Shown: one piece after another, positions 53,674 through 63,222 of the stretch
How positions within the stretch are numbered: the first letter of the stretch is position 1
Layout of the letters: the number at the start of each line of letters is the position of its first letter
Assembly: GCA_026005095.1 (NCBI GenBank)
Contig: BPKK01000014.1
Span: 1 to 64,000, forward strand
Direction: 5' to 3'
Source of the DNA: Silanimonas sp.
Lineage (GTDB): Bacteria > Pseudomonadota > Gammaproteobacteria > Xanthomonadales > Xanthomonadaceae
Length of the DNA stretch: 64,000 bases
Notes under the pieces: model-generated
Told to the model about the DNA's origin: nothing
Database searches by the model: none
The model's input: only the letters and a program-made list of their open reading frames with translations
Program-made: the position numbers and the translations under genes

Positions 53674-54399
53674 TTACTTGACGTTGACCAGCTTGAGGTC
53701 GAATACCAGGGCCTGGCCCGGGCCCACCGGCGAGCGCGGGTCGTTGCCGAAGGCCTTGTCAGAGGGCACGAAGATCTCCCAGCGCGAACCGGCCGGCATC
53801 AGCGGCAGCACTTCGCGCACGCCGGCGATCGGGAACTGCTCGACCTTGAAAGTGGCCGGCTGGGCATTCGGCGAGGCATAGGTGTTGGCCAGCTCCTGGC
53901 CGGTGTGCAGCGAGTAGCGGAAGTGCAGCTGCACCTCACTGGTAGCGGTGGGACGGGCACCGGTGCCAGCGTCGATCACCCGGTACTGCACGCCCGAAGG
54001 CAGCACGGTCACGCCCGGCTTGGCGCGGTTGGCAGCAAGGAAGGCATCCGACTTGGCCTTGTTCTCGGTGGCGGCCTTCTGGAACGCGGCCATCGTCTCC
54101 TGCTGCACCTTCTGCTGCAGCCAGGCCACGGCCCGGGCCATGTTCTCCTCGGGATAGGCAGGCTGGCGCTTGTTGTAGGCATCCTGCAGGCCGCGGATGA
54201 CCTGGTTGATGTCGACATCGGCCTTGGCATTGACGATCGAGTAGCCGGCATCGAAGCCGAGCGCGTAGCTCAGGGTGTTCTTGTCGGGCTGGGGGATCTG
54301 CTGCGGAGCCTGCTGGGCACCGGCGTTGGCGGGGGCCTGCGCGGTCGCGGCGGTGGCGACGGCGGCAGCAAGGGCAACGGCAAGGACGCGCACGATCAT
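53674..54399 (-). CDS. FKBP-type peptidyl-prolyl isomerase (Mip/FklB-like), exported
   Basis: LSYALGFDAGYSI; VLPSGVQYRVIDAGTGARPTATSEVQLHFRYSLHTGQEL; REVLPLMPAGSRWEIFVPSDKAFG. Confidence 0.9.
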   Translation of the reverse strand: MIVRVLAVALAAAVATAATAQAPANAGAQQAPQQIPQPDKNTLSYALGFDAGYSIVNAKADVDINQVIRGLQDAYNKRQPAYPEENMARAVAWLQQKVQQETMAAFQKAATENKAKSDAFLAANRAKPGVTVLPSGVQYRVIDAGTGARPTATSEVQLHFRYSLHTGQELANTYASPNAQPATFKVEQFPIAGVREVLPLMPAGSRWEIFVPSDKAFGNDPRSPVGPGQALVFDLKLVNVK

Positions 54400-54561
54400 C
54401 AAGGTCTCCAGCGGGACGTAGGGCGTGGGGCACCGCCCCACGAACGGTTCGAGGCCGTGGGCCGGCCTCGAGGGCGACGTAGAATAGCGGCGGGGGGCCT
54501 GAATCGCCACTGACATTCCGGGCCCCGACACATCCTCATCCACCGCCCGCGCGGAGCGAGC

Positions 54562-55344
54562 ATGCCGTTTAACACCCTGCTAACCGAAGACCGCGGCGCC
54601 GTCCGCCTCATCACGGTCAACCGCCCCGACAAGCTCAATGCCCTCAACCGCGAGACGCTCACCGAACTGCATGCGGCCTTCGCCGCCGCGGCCGAGGAGG
54701 CCTCGGTCCGCGCCGTGGTGCTGACCGGAGCCGGCCCGAAGGCTTTCGTGGCCGGGGCCGACATCGCCGAGATGAATGGCCTCACGCCGGTGCAGGCGCG
54801 GGATTTCTCCCGCCACGGCCAGTCCCTGATGACGCGCATCGAGCGCTTGGGCAAGCCGGTCATCGCCATGCTGAACGGCTTTGCCCTGGGCGGCGGACTG
54901 GAGCTCGCCATGGCCTGCCACCTGCGCCTCGCCGCCGACAGCGCCAAGCTAGGACAGCCGGAGATCAACCTCGGTCTGATTCCGGGCTTCGGCGGCACCC
55001 AGCGCCTGCTGCGTTTGGCCGGCCGTGCCGCCACCCTGGAACTCTGCCTGCTGGGCGCGCCCATCGGCGCCGAACGGGCGCTGCAACTCGGCATCGTCAA
55101 CCGCGTGGTGCCGGCGGCCGAGTTGGAAGCCGCCACCTTCACCCTCGCCGAGCAGCTGGCCCGGGCCGCCCCGCAGGCCCTGCGCGGCATCCTCGATGCC
55201 GTGCTGCTGGGCGGCGAGGCCGGCATCGACACCGGCCTCGACTACGAGACCCAGGGCTTCGCCCTCGCTTTTTCCACCGAGGACATGAGGGAAGGCACCG
55301 GCGCCTTCCTCGCCAAGCGCACGCCGAACTTCACCGGCCGCTGA
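54562..55344 (+). CDS. Enoyl-CoA hydratase/isomerase family protein
   Basis: INRPDKLNALN-like VNRPDKLNALNRETL; AGADIAEM; ALGGGLELAMACHLRLA; PGFGGTQRLLR. Confidence 0.93.
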   Translation: MPFNTLLTEDRGAVRLITVNRPDKLNALNRETLTELHAAFAAAAEEASVRAVVLTGAGPKAFVAGADIAEMNGLTPVQARDFSRHGQSLMTRIERLGKPVIAMLNGFALGGGLELAMACHLRLAADSAKLGQPEINLGLIPGFGGTQRLLRLAGRAATLELCLLGAPIGAERALQLGIVNRVVPAAELEAATFTLAEQLARAAPQALRGILDAVLLGGEAGIDTGLDYETQGFALAFSTEDMREGTGAFLAKRTPNFTGR

Positions 55345-55350
55345 GCGCGC

Positions 55351-56868
55351 ATGAGCCTGCCCCGCTTCCCCGGAGGCCTTTCCCTGCCCGGGTGGAAGCC
55401 GGCGGTGGCGGGCATCGCGCGCCTGCCGCTGCCCCCCGTGCTGCGGGTGCCCCTGCTGCAGCACGCCGGCCTGCCTTGCGAGCCCTGCGTGGCGGTGGAC
55501 GAGCGGGTGGCCCGCTTCCAGCCGCTTGGCCGGGTGCCGGCAGGGGCGCTGGGCGCGGCGGTGCACAGCCCGGCCGGTGGCCGGGTGCGGGCCATCGAGC
55601 CCGGCCCCACCGCCTTGCCCGGCAGGCCCGAAGCCCTGCATGTGCTGGTCGAGGTCGAGACCGGGGATACGGATGAGGCATGGCGCCTGCCGCCGCTCGA
55701 TCCGCTGAGCGCGCCGGCCGAGGCCGTGCTGGAACGCCTCGCCGAGGCTGGGGTGGCAGGACTGGGCGGCGCTGGCTTTCCCACGGCCGACAAGCTCGCC
55801 GCCGCGCGCCGCCTGCTGATCCTCAACGGCGCCGAGTGCGAACCGGTGGTGGTGAGCGATGCCGCGCTGGTGCAGCAGCATGCCGACGACCTCGTGCAGG
55901 CAGCGCAGCTGCTGGCGCGCTGCTGCGGCGCTGGCGAATGGGTGCTGGCTCTGGAGGCCGGGATGGAGGCGGCGATCACCGCTGCGCGGCAGGCCCTCGC
56001 CGCGGCCGGCGAGGAGGCCGCCCGCCGCCTCGTGGTGCTGCCTGACCGCTATCCGGCCGGAGCCGAGCGCTCGCTGATCCTCGCCGTGGCCGGTCTCGAG
56101 CTGCCCGAGGGCGAGCTGCCGCGCCAGCACGGCGTGCTGGTGCAGAACGTGGCCACCGCGGTGGCGGCCCTGCGCGCCGTGCGCGATGGCGAGCCGCTGG
56201 TCTCACGCCTCGTCACCGCCGGCGGCCCGGGCCTGCGCGGCGCCGGGGTGTGGGAGGTGGCGATCGGCACGCCGGCGCACTGGCTTGCGAAGGCTGCCGG
56301 CGGCTGGGCGCTCGAGGCCCTGGTGCTGCGGGCCGGGGGGCCGATGATGGGAACGGTGCTGCCGAATGCCGAGGTGGCGATCGGCAAGACCACGATCGCG
56401 CTGACCGCCTGGCCCGCCCCGCCTCAGTCGCCCCCCCGCCCCTGTATCCGCTGCGGCGACTGCGCCGGAGTGTGCCCGGCCCGGCTGCTGCCCCAGCAGC
56501 TGCATGCCCGGCTGCAGGCCGGCGACCACAGCGGGGCGCTGGCGCTCGGCCTGATGGCCTGCGTGGAGTGCGGCGCCTGCGACGTGGTATGCCCGAGCGC
56601 GATCCCGTTGAGTGCCGGCTTCCGCACCGCCCGCGAGGCCGAACGTGAGCGCCGCTTCCGGCAGCACCAGGCCGAGGCGGCGAAACAGCGCTTCGAGGCA
56701 CGCACGGCGCGGCTGGAACGCGAGGCGGAAACGCAGGCCCGCGCCGATGCGGAAGCCCGCACCAAGCGACTCTCCAGCGCCGCTGCCCGAGCCCTGGCCA
56801 AGGCCCGAGCCCGGCGCGGCGATGCCGGCGACGGTGCTGGTGGCGACGGCCGCGGAGGCACGGCATGA
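55351..56868 (+). CDS. rnfC: Rnf electron transport complex subunit C
   Basis: GLGGAGFPTADKL; CIRCGDCAGVCPARLLPQQL and CVECGACDVVCPSAIPL 4Fe-4S motifs. Confidence 0.93.
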   Translation: MSLPRFPGGLSLPGWKPAVAGIARLPLPPVLRVPLLQHAGLPCEPCVAVDERVARFQPLGRVPAGALGAAVHSPAGGRVRAIEPGPTALPGRPEALHVLVEVETGDTDEAWRLPPLDPLSAPAEAVLERLAEAGVAGLGGAGFPTADKLAAARRLLILNGAECEPVVVSDAALVQQHADDLVQAAQLLARCCGAGEWVLALEAGMEAAITAARQALAAAGEEAARRLVVLPDRYPAGAERSLILAVAGLELPEGELPRQHGVLVQNVATAVAALRAVRDGEPLVSRLVTAGGPGLRGAGVWEVAIGTPAHWLAKAAGGWALEALVLRAGGPMMGTVLPNAEVAIGKTTIALTAWPAPPQSPPRPCIRCGDCAGVCPARLLPQQLHARLQAGDHSGALALGLMACVECGACDVVCPSAIPLSAGFRTAREAERERRFRQHQAEAAKQRFEARTARLEREAETQARADAEARTKRLSSAAARALAKARARRGDAGDGAGGDGRGGTA

Positions 56869-57827
56869 GCCGCGAGCCGCGCTTCCTCGACAGCCCCCTG
56901 CCCTCGCTGCGGCAGGCGCGTAGCGTGCCGGCCACCATGGGCCTCGTGCTGCTCGCGCTGGTGCCAGGCACCGCCGCCAGCGTGCTGGCCTTCGGCCCTG
57001 GCCTGCTGCTGAACCTGGCGCTGGCGGCCGTACTGGCGCTGACGGTGGAGGCAGCGGTGCTGGCCCTGCGCGGCGCGGCGCTGAGGCCCGCGCTCACCGA
57101 CCTCTCGGCGCCGCTCGCCGGTGTGCTGTTCGCGCTCGCTCTTCCAGCTTCGGCCCCGTGGTGGATGCTGCTCGTCGGCATCGTAGCGGCGATCGCGGTG
57201 GCCAAGCACCTGTTCGGCGGGCTTGGCCACAATCCCTTCAATCCGGCCATGGTGGGCGTGGCCGTGGTGGTGCTGGCCTTCCCCTACGAGTACAGCCAGT
57301 GGACCGTGCCTGGGCATTGGGATGCGGTCTCGCAGGCCACACCGCTTGCGCGGATGCGCGAGGGCACGAAGGCGGGGCTGGCGCTCTCCGAACTGCGCGA
57401 GACGATCTCGCTCGCGCCCTGGGCCTGGATCGCCGCCGCCCACGCGCTCGGCGGACTGTTCCTGCTGGCCCTGCGGGTCATCCCGTGGCAGACGCCGGTG
57501 GCGGTGCTAGGCACGACGATGCTCCTCAGCCTGCCGTTTTGGCTGTTCGAGCCGGACCGCCACCCCTCGCCGCTGTTCCACCTCGGGGCCGGCGCATTGG
57601 TGTTCGCCGCCTTCTTCATCGTCACTGACCCGGTAAGCGGCTGTACCACGCCGCGCGGCCGGCTGGCCTTCGGCGCCGGCGTGGCCCTGCTCACCCTCGC
57701 CATCCGCCGTTGGGGCGCCTTCCCCGATGCCGTGGCCTTCGCCGTGCTGCTGATGAACAGCGCCGCGCCGCTGCTCGACCGCCTGCTCCGGCCGCGCTGG
57801 TTCGGCGAAAACCGGAGGGCGCCATGA
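56865..57827 (+). CDS. rnfD: Rnf electron transport complex subunit D
   Basis: KHLFGGLGHNPFNPAMVG; VTDPVSGCTTPRGRL. Confidence 0.93.
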   Translation: MSREPRFLDSPLPSLRQARSVPATMGLVLLALVPGTAASVLAFGPGLLLNLALAAVLALTVEAAVLALRGAALRPALTDLSAPLAGVLFALALPASAPWWMLLVGIVAAIAVAKHLFGGLGHNPFNPAMVGVAVVVLAFPYEYSQWTVPGHWDAVSQATPLARMREGTKAGLALSELRETISLAPWAWIAAAHALGGLFLLALRVIPWQTPVAVLGTTMLLSLPFWLFEPDRHPSPLFHLGAGALVFAAFFIVTDPVSGCTTPRGRLAFGAGVALLTLAIRRWGAFPDAVAFAVLLMNSAAPLLDRLLRPRWFGENRRAP

Positions 57828-58489
57828 ACACCGGCATTGCCCCGTGGCGTTCGGCGCTGACCCTGGCCCTCGTGGCCCTCGTGGGACTGGGCGGCCTCAT
57901 CGGCCTACGCGCCCTTACCGCCGAACGCATCGCCGAACAGGAGCGTGCCCGCGAGCGTGCGGCCCTGGCACGGGTACTGCCCCCGGCGCTGCACGACAAC
58001 GCCCCGGACGAGGACCGGATCCTGCTGCTCGCCCCCGGCTGGCTCGGCAGCGAGGCCGCTCTGCCGCTGCGCCGCGCCCGGCGCGAGGGAGAGGTCTCGG
58101 CCTTTGTCCTCGAGACTCTCGCGCCCGACGGCTACAACGGAGACATCCGCCTGCTGCTCGCCGCCAGTCGCGAGGGCGAACTCTTGGGCCTGCGGGTGCT
58201 GGAGCACCGGGAAACCCCGGGCCTCGGCGATGGCATCGACCCGGAGCGCAGCGACTGGAGCCGGCAGCTGCAGGGCCGCAGCCTGCGCGACCCGCCCCCC
58301 GCCAGCTGGCGGCCGCGGCAGGAAGGCGGCGCCTTCGACGCGCTGGCCGGTGCCACCCTGTCCTCGCGGGCGGTGCTGGGCGCCGTGCGGCGCGCCCTAG
58401 AGCTCGTCGAGCGCCACGGCGAAGCCCTGGCCGAAGCGCCGGCCGGCGGTACCCTGCGCCTCGACGATGCGCCGGAGGCTCCGCAATGA
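57824..58489 (+). CDS. rnfG: Rnf electron transport complex subunit G
   Basis: GYNGDIRLLLA; LEHRETPGLGDGID; DALAGATLSSRAV FMN-binding motif. Confidence 0.93.
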   Translation: MNTGIAPWRSALTLALVALVGLGGLIGLRALTAERIAEQERARERAALARVLPPALHDNAPDEDRILLLAPGWLGSEAALPLRRARREGEVSAFVLETLAPDGYNGDIRLLLAASREGELLGLRVLEHRETPGLGDGIDPERSDWSRQLQGRSLRDPPPASWRPRQEGGAFDALAGATLSSRAVLGAVRRALELVERHGEALAEAPAGGTLRLDDAPEAPQ

Positions 58490-59175
58490 GTGCTCTGCCT
58501 CCCACCCTGCCTCCCCCGCCGCCCCGCGCCATCCTCGAGTACGGCCTGTCGAGCGGCAATGCCGCCACGGTGCAGCTGCTCGGGCTCTGCCCGCTGCTGG
58601 CCGTGAGCACCGGGCTGGTGCCGGCACTCGGCCTCGGCCTGGCCACCGTGCTGGCGCTCACCGCCACCAATACCCTCATCGCCCTGCTGCGAAGGCGGAC
58701 CGGCCGTGACGTGCGCATCCCGGTATTCATCACCGTCATCGCCTGCGTGGTCACCGCCATCGAGCTTTCGATGCGCGCCTTCCTGCCGGCCCTGCACGGC
58801 GTGCTCGGCTTGTTCATCCCGCTCATCGTCACCAATTGCGCCCTGCTCGGACGCGCCGAGGCCTTTGCCTCGCGCCAGGATCCGGCGCGCGCCGCGCTCG
58901 ACGGCTTCGCCGTGGGCAGCGGTTTCCTGCTGGTGCTGCTGGCGCTGGGCGGCCTGCGCGAGCTGATCGGCCGGGGCACGCTGTTCGCCGGTGCCGGGCC
59001 ACTGCTCGGCCTGCCGGGCCTGGAATGGACCCTGCTGCCCGGCTACCGCGGCTTTTTGCTGGCGGTGCTGCCGGTAGGCGCCTTCCTGCTGCTCGCCCTG
59101 CTCATCGCCCTGCGCCAGTACTGGCAGACAAGCCGCCGCGCCCCCCGCCCCCTGCCGGCAGACCACACCGCATGA
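58486..59175 (+). CDS. rnfE: Rnf electron transport complex subunit E
   Basis: LGLCPLLAVSTGLVPALGLGLATVLALTATN; IPVFITVIACVVTAIEL; PLIVTNCALLGRAEAFAS. Confidence 0.93.
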   Translation: MSALPPTLPPPPPRAILEYGLSSGNAATVQLLGLCPLLAVSTGLVPALGLGLATVLALTATNTLIALLRRRTGRDVRIPVFITVIACVVTAIELSMRAFLPALHGVLGLFIPLIVTNCALLGRAEAFASRQDPARAALDGFAVGSGFLLVLLALGGLRELIGRGTLFAGAGPLLGLPGLEWTLLPGYRGFLLAVLPVGAFLLLALLIALRQYWQTSRRAPRPLPADHTA

Positions 59176-59814
59176 AGCCCGCCGACCGCCACGAGTTCTT
59201 CCGCCGCCTGCGCGAACTGAACCCGAAGCCCACCACCGAGCTGGAATACCGCACGCCCTTCGAGCTGCTGGTGGCGGTGATGCTCTCGGCGCAGGCCACC
59301 GACGTGGGCGTGAACAAGGCCACGCGCCGACTGTTCCCGGTGGCCAATACGCCGGCCGGCATCCTCGCCCTCGGCGAGGCCGGCCTGAAGGCCTACATCA
59401 ACACCATCGGTCTTTACAACGCCAAGGCAGCGAACCTGATCGCCACCTGCCGATTGCTGCTGGAACGACACGGCGGCGAGGTACCGCGCGACCGCGAATC
59501 GCTGGAGGCCCTGCCCGGCGTGGGCCGCAAGACCGCCAACGTGGTACTGAACACTGCTTTTGGCGAACCGACCATCGCGGTGGACACACACATCTTCCGC
59601 GTCTCCAACCGCACCGGCCTCGCCCCGGGCAAGACCGTGGACGCGGTGGAGAAAAAACTGCTGAAGGTGGTGCCAGCCGAGTTCAAGCAGGACGCCCACC
59701 ACTGGCTGATCCTGCACGGGCGCTACACCTGCAAGGCACGAAAGCCGTTGTGCGGCGCCTGCCCGGTACGCGACCTCTGCCGCTACAAGAGACAAGACCT
59801 CGGCTACCGGATAG
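59172..59814 (+). CDS. nth: Endonuclease III, probable frameshift near 59787-59791
   Basis: LPGVGRKTANVVLNTAF; C-ARKPLCGACPVRDLC 4Fe-4S motif; in-frame ORF runs on to 59903, alternative frame gives YKDKTSATG* at 59814. Confidence 0.93.
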
Positions 59815-59839
59815 GCCGGCTGCGCCACGGCACGTCGTC

Positions 59840-61559
59840 TCAGACGAAGCCGCGCTCTTGCATCCATCCGGCCACTGCATTGGCCGCCTGTGGCGCTCCG
59901 TAATGGTAGCCCTGGCAGATGTCGCAGCCGAGCTGCGCGAGCTTGATCACCTGCGCCTGCCCCTCCACGCCCTCGGCCACCACCTTGAGACCGAAGCCGT
60001 GGGCCAAGCGCCACCACCGCGCGCACGATCGCGGCATCCCCGGCGTCGCGCACGATCTGGCGCACGAAGAGCTGATCGATCTTCAGCACGTCCACGGGCA
60101 GGCGCTTCAGCTGCGAAAGATTGGAATAGCCGGTGCCAAAATCGTCCAGCGCCAATGCCACCCCCATCTCACGCAGCCGCGCCATCAGGCCGATCGCCCG
60201 CTCCGGGTCGAGCAGGGCCGCGCTCTCGGTGACCTCCAGCTCCAACGAGCCCGGCGGCAGGCCGCTGCCCGCCAGTACCGCACGCACACCGTCCAGCAGG
60301 CCCGGGTCCTCGAACTGGCGCGGCGAGAGGTTCACCGCCACCCGCGGCACCGCCAGCCCCTCGGCCTGCCATCCACCGAGCTGGCGCACGGCCTCGGCCA
60401 GCACCCAACTGCCGATCGACAGAATCAGGCCAGATTCCTCCGCAAGCGGGATGAATTCGGCCGGTGCCACCTGCCCGAGCTCGGGGTGATACCAGCGCAA
60501 GAGGGCTTCGAAACCCACCAATCGCTCGCCCGCGAGGGCGACCTGCGGCTGATAGGCGAGGCTGAGTTCGCCGCGCTCGAGGGCGATGCGCAGGTCCTGC
60601 AGCAGGCGCACCCTGCGGCCGCGCACGGCGCTGTTCTCGGCGGAATAGAAAGCCACGGTGCCGCCGGGCGCGGTGGCCGGCTCCGCAGTCTCGGCATGGT
60701 CCAGAAGAACCTCGGGGGAATCGCCATCGCGCGGGGACACCGTCACGCCTACCGAGGCGTCGAGGAATAGCCGCCGCCCGCCCACCTCCATCGGCTCGGC
60801 AAGCGGTGCCAGCACCTCGCGCAGCCGGGCCTCGATGCGCGCCTCGTCTTGTTCACCGCGAAGCGACAAAGCGAAGCGGTGCTCGCCCGAGCGCGCCAGT
60901 AGGGCCTCGCTGCCCAGGTGCTGGCGAGCACTGTCGAGCAGGCGGTTGGCGGCCTCGCGCATCACTGCATCGGCCGGGGCCTGCCCCAGCGACTGCCGCA
61001 GCACCGGCAACTGGCCCAGGGCGATGCTGGCCAGGGCATGGCCTGGGTGCTCGCTCTGCTCGTGGAGGATACGGCCGAGGAAATGGCCGCGATTCGGCAG
61101 GCCGGTGATGGAATCGAACTCGCGCAGCTTCTGCGCCTCGGCCTCGAGCTGGCGCCGCGCCTCGATGCGCTTGGCCGAGCGCCTGAGCTGGGCCTGCACC
61201 AGAGAGAGCAGCTCGGTGGGGCGGAAAGGCTTGGTGAGGTAATCATCAGCGCCGAGGTTCATGCCGTCCCGCACCGCCTGACGCTCGTCCAGGCCAGTGA
61301 GGAAGACGAAAGGCAGCTCACTGGTGCGGGGATCGGCGCGCAGGGCGGCGAGCAGGGTCTGGCCATCGCCACCCGGCATCAGCACGTCGGACAGGATGAG
61401 ATCGGGCAGATGCTCGATGGCAAGACCAAGAGCCTCGCTGCCATTCCTGGCCTCGTAGACCACATAACCCGCAGAGCGCAGGGTGGCTTTCAGCACCGCG
61501 CGGATGCCGTTGTCGTCCTCGGCCACGAGGATGCGGGTGGCGCTGCCCGAGTCCTGCAT
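59840..61559 (-). CDS. REC-GGDEF(degenerate)-EAL protein, apparent frameshift near 60006
   Basis: REC: ILVAEDDNGIRAVL...LILSDVLMP; GGDEF replaced by SGEHR; EAL motifs FEALLRWYHPELG, DDFGTGYSNLS, DVLKID; VVAEGVEGQAQ in the shifted frame. Confidence 0.88.
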
Positions 61560-61604
61560 CGACGGCCCTCCCCAGGCCCTGCCGGGGCAGTGTAGCCCGG
61601 CCGC

Positions 61605-61735
61605 TCAGAACACGTACTGCGCCCTCAGGCCGAGTTGACCGGGATCGTCGCTGCTCGCCTCGTGGCGGCCCTGCGTCCACTGCAGCATGAAGCGCACCTG
61701 CGGAGAGGCATACCAGTTCAGACCCAGCGTGCGCC
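61605..61735 (-). pseudogene. C-terminal remnant of an OprO/OprP-like porin
   Basis: TLGLNWYASPQVRFMLQWTQGRHEASSDDPGQLGLRAQYVF* with no upstream porin sequence. Confidence 0.6.
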
Positions 61736-61900
61736 AACGCCCCCGACTGGCCGCCGCTCGCCCTCGATGAGTCGGGCCGTTTCGGCGCATGAAACCCCAT
61801 GAACCGGCCATCCCGGACCCGAATGTGAATGAATCATGAGCAAAAGGCTTCAGTCCCGGCGACGCGGGCATTTCGATCACCATGTCAATTGAAACACTGA

Positions 61901-61919
61901 CTGTCACGGAAGCGGACAT
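61901..61919 (+). promoter_or_regulatory. Weak candidate Pho box upstream of porin
   Basis: CTGTCAC-ggaag-CGGACAT (12-nt spacing). Confidence 0.3.
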
Positions 61920-61954
61920 AGGCTCCTCACATCCCGCCCACCGGACCGCCTGCC

Positions 61955-63145
61955 ATGCGCCTTACCCGCCCGCTCCTCGTCTCCGCCCTGCTCGCCGCCC
62001 TCGCCGCCCCGGCCCGCGCCGAGGTACCGATCGACGTGATTGGCAACACCGAGCTCTATTTCGACGCCCTGGTGCATTTCGACCTGTACCAGTACAGCAA
62101 CGACATCCGACGCGCCGACGGCCTGCCGCTCACCCCGGCCCAGCTGGCGGCCAACACCCTGTCGAACAACGGCCAGCTGCGCCGCGGCGAACTGATCTTC
62201 CGCGGCAAGACCCCCACCGGCGAATGGCAGGTGGGCTACGACACCGTAGGCAGTCGCGGTTCGGGCCGCAACGGCCGCTGGCTGGACGTGAGCTACCGCG
62301 GCCGCATCAATGCCGACTGGACCTACCGCGTGGGCCAGTTCAAGCAGCCGAACAGCCTCGAGGAACTGACCACCACCCGCAACAACGAGTTCATCTCCAA
62401 GGCCACCATCACCAATGCCTACGGCCTTTCCCGCCGCGTCGGCGCCGAACTGGCCTACACCCGCCCGACGGTCACCCTCACCGGCACCTGGTTCACCCGC
62501 GAGATCAACGTGAACCAGCGTGTGGGCACCGGCTGGGGCACCCGCGCCACCTGGGCCCCGGTGCTCGATCTGGAGGCCGGCCGCGCCCTGCATCTCGGCG
62601 CCTCGGCCGTCCGCGTCGATGCGCTGGGTGACCGCTTCAGCCTCTCCGCCCGGCCGCAGGCCGACATCGTGAGCGTCAATGGCATCTCGGCCACCCTCAC
62701 CGATGCCCGCGACACCACCATCGGCGGCCTCGAGGCCGTCTGGTTCGACGGCCCGGTGAAGCTGATGGGCGAGTACATGGCCTCCCGTACCCGCCGGCAC
62801 GGCCAGCCCGCCTACGAGACCAACGGCTGGTACGTCTCGGCGCTCTACACCCTGGGCCCCGAGCGCTACGGCTACCGCAACGGCCTCTACACCACCTCCA
62901 TGCCGGAAGACCCGGTGCGCGGCCTCTGGCAGCTCGGACTGCGCTACGACCATCTCGACGCCAACGACGGTGCCGTGCTGGGCGGCGTGCAGAAGGCCCT
63001 CACCCTCGGCGTGAACTGGTACCTCCGCAGCAACTTCCGTCTCTCGGCCAACTACGTGAAGGTGGACAGCGAACGCACCCAGTCCGGCGTGCTGATCCAG
63101 AACAGGCCGGACATCCTCGAGCTGCGCGGCCAGATCACCATCTGA
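61955..63145 (+). CDS. OprO/OprP-family (phosphate-selective) porin
   Basis: Signal peptide; ELIFRGKTPTGEWQVGYDTVGSRGSGRNGRWLDVSYRG; KALTLGVNWYLRSNFRLSANYVKVDS. Confidence 0.88.
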   Translation: MRLTRPLLVSALLAALAAPARAEVPIDVIGNTELYFDALVHFDLYQYSNDIRRADGLPLTPAQLAANTLSNNGQLRRGELIFRGKTPTGEWQVGYDTVGSRGSGRNGRWLDVSYRGRINADWTYRVGQFKQPNSLEELTTTRNNEFISKATITNAYGLSRRVGAELAYTRPTVTLTGTWFTREINVNQRVGTGWGTRATWAPVLDLEAGRALHLGASAVRVDALGDRFSLSARPQADIVSVNGISATLTDARDTTIGGLEAVWFDGPVKLMGEYMASRTRRHGQPAYETNGWYVSALYTLGPERYGYRNGLYTTSMPEDPVRGLWQLGLRYDHLDANDGAVLGGVQKALTLGVNWYLRSNFRLSANYVKVDSERTQSGVLIQNRPDILELRGQITI

Positions 63146-63148
63146 GCC

Positions 63149-63177
63149 CTGTCACGGAACCGACACCAACCTGACAC
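63149..63177 (+). promoter_or_regulatory. Candidate Pho box with three half-sites upstream of pstS
   Basis: CTGTCAC-ggaa-CCGACAC-caac-CTGACAC, half-sites at exact 11-nt spacing. Confidence 0.65.
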
Positions 63178-63222
63178 ATACTGACTGGCCGGCGCCGCAA
63201 GGCTCCGGCCCGGGAGCCCAAC

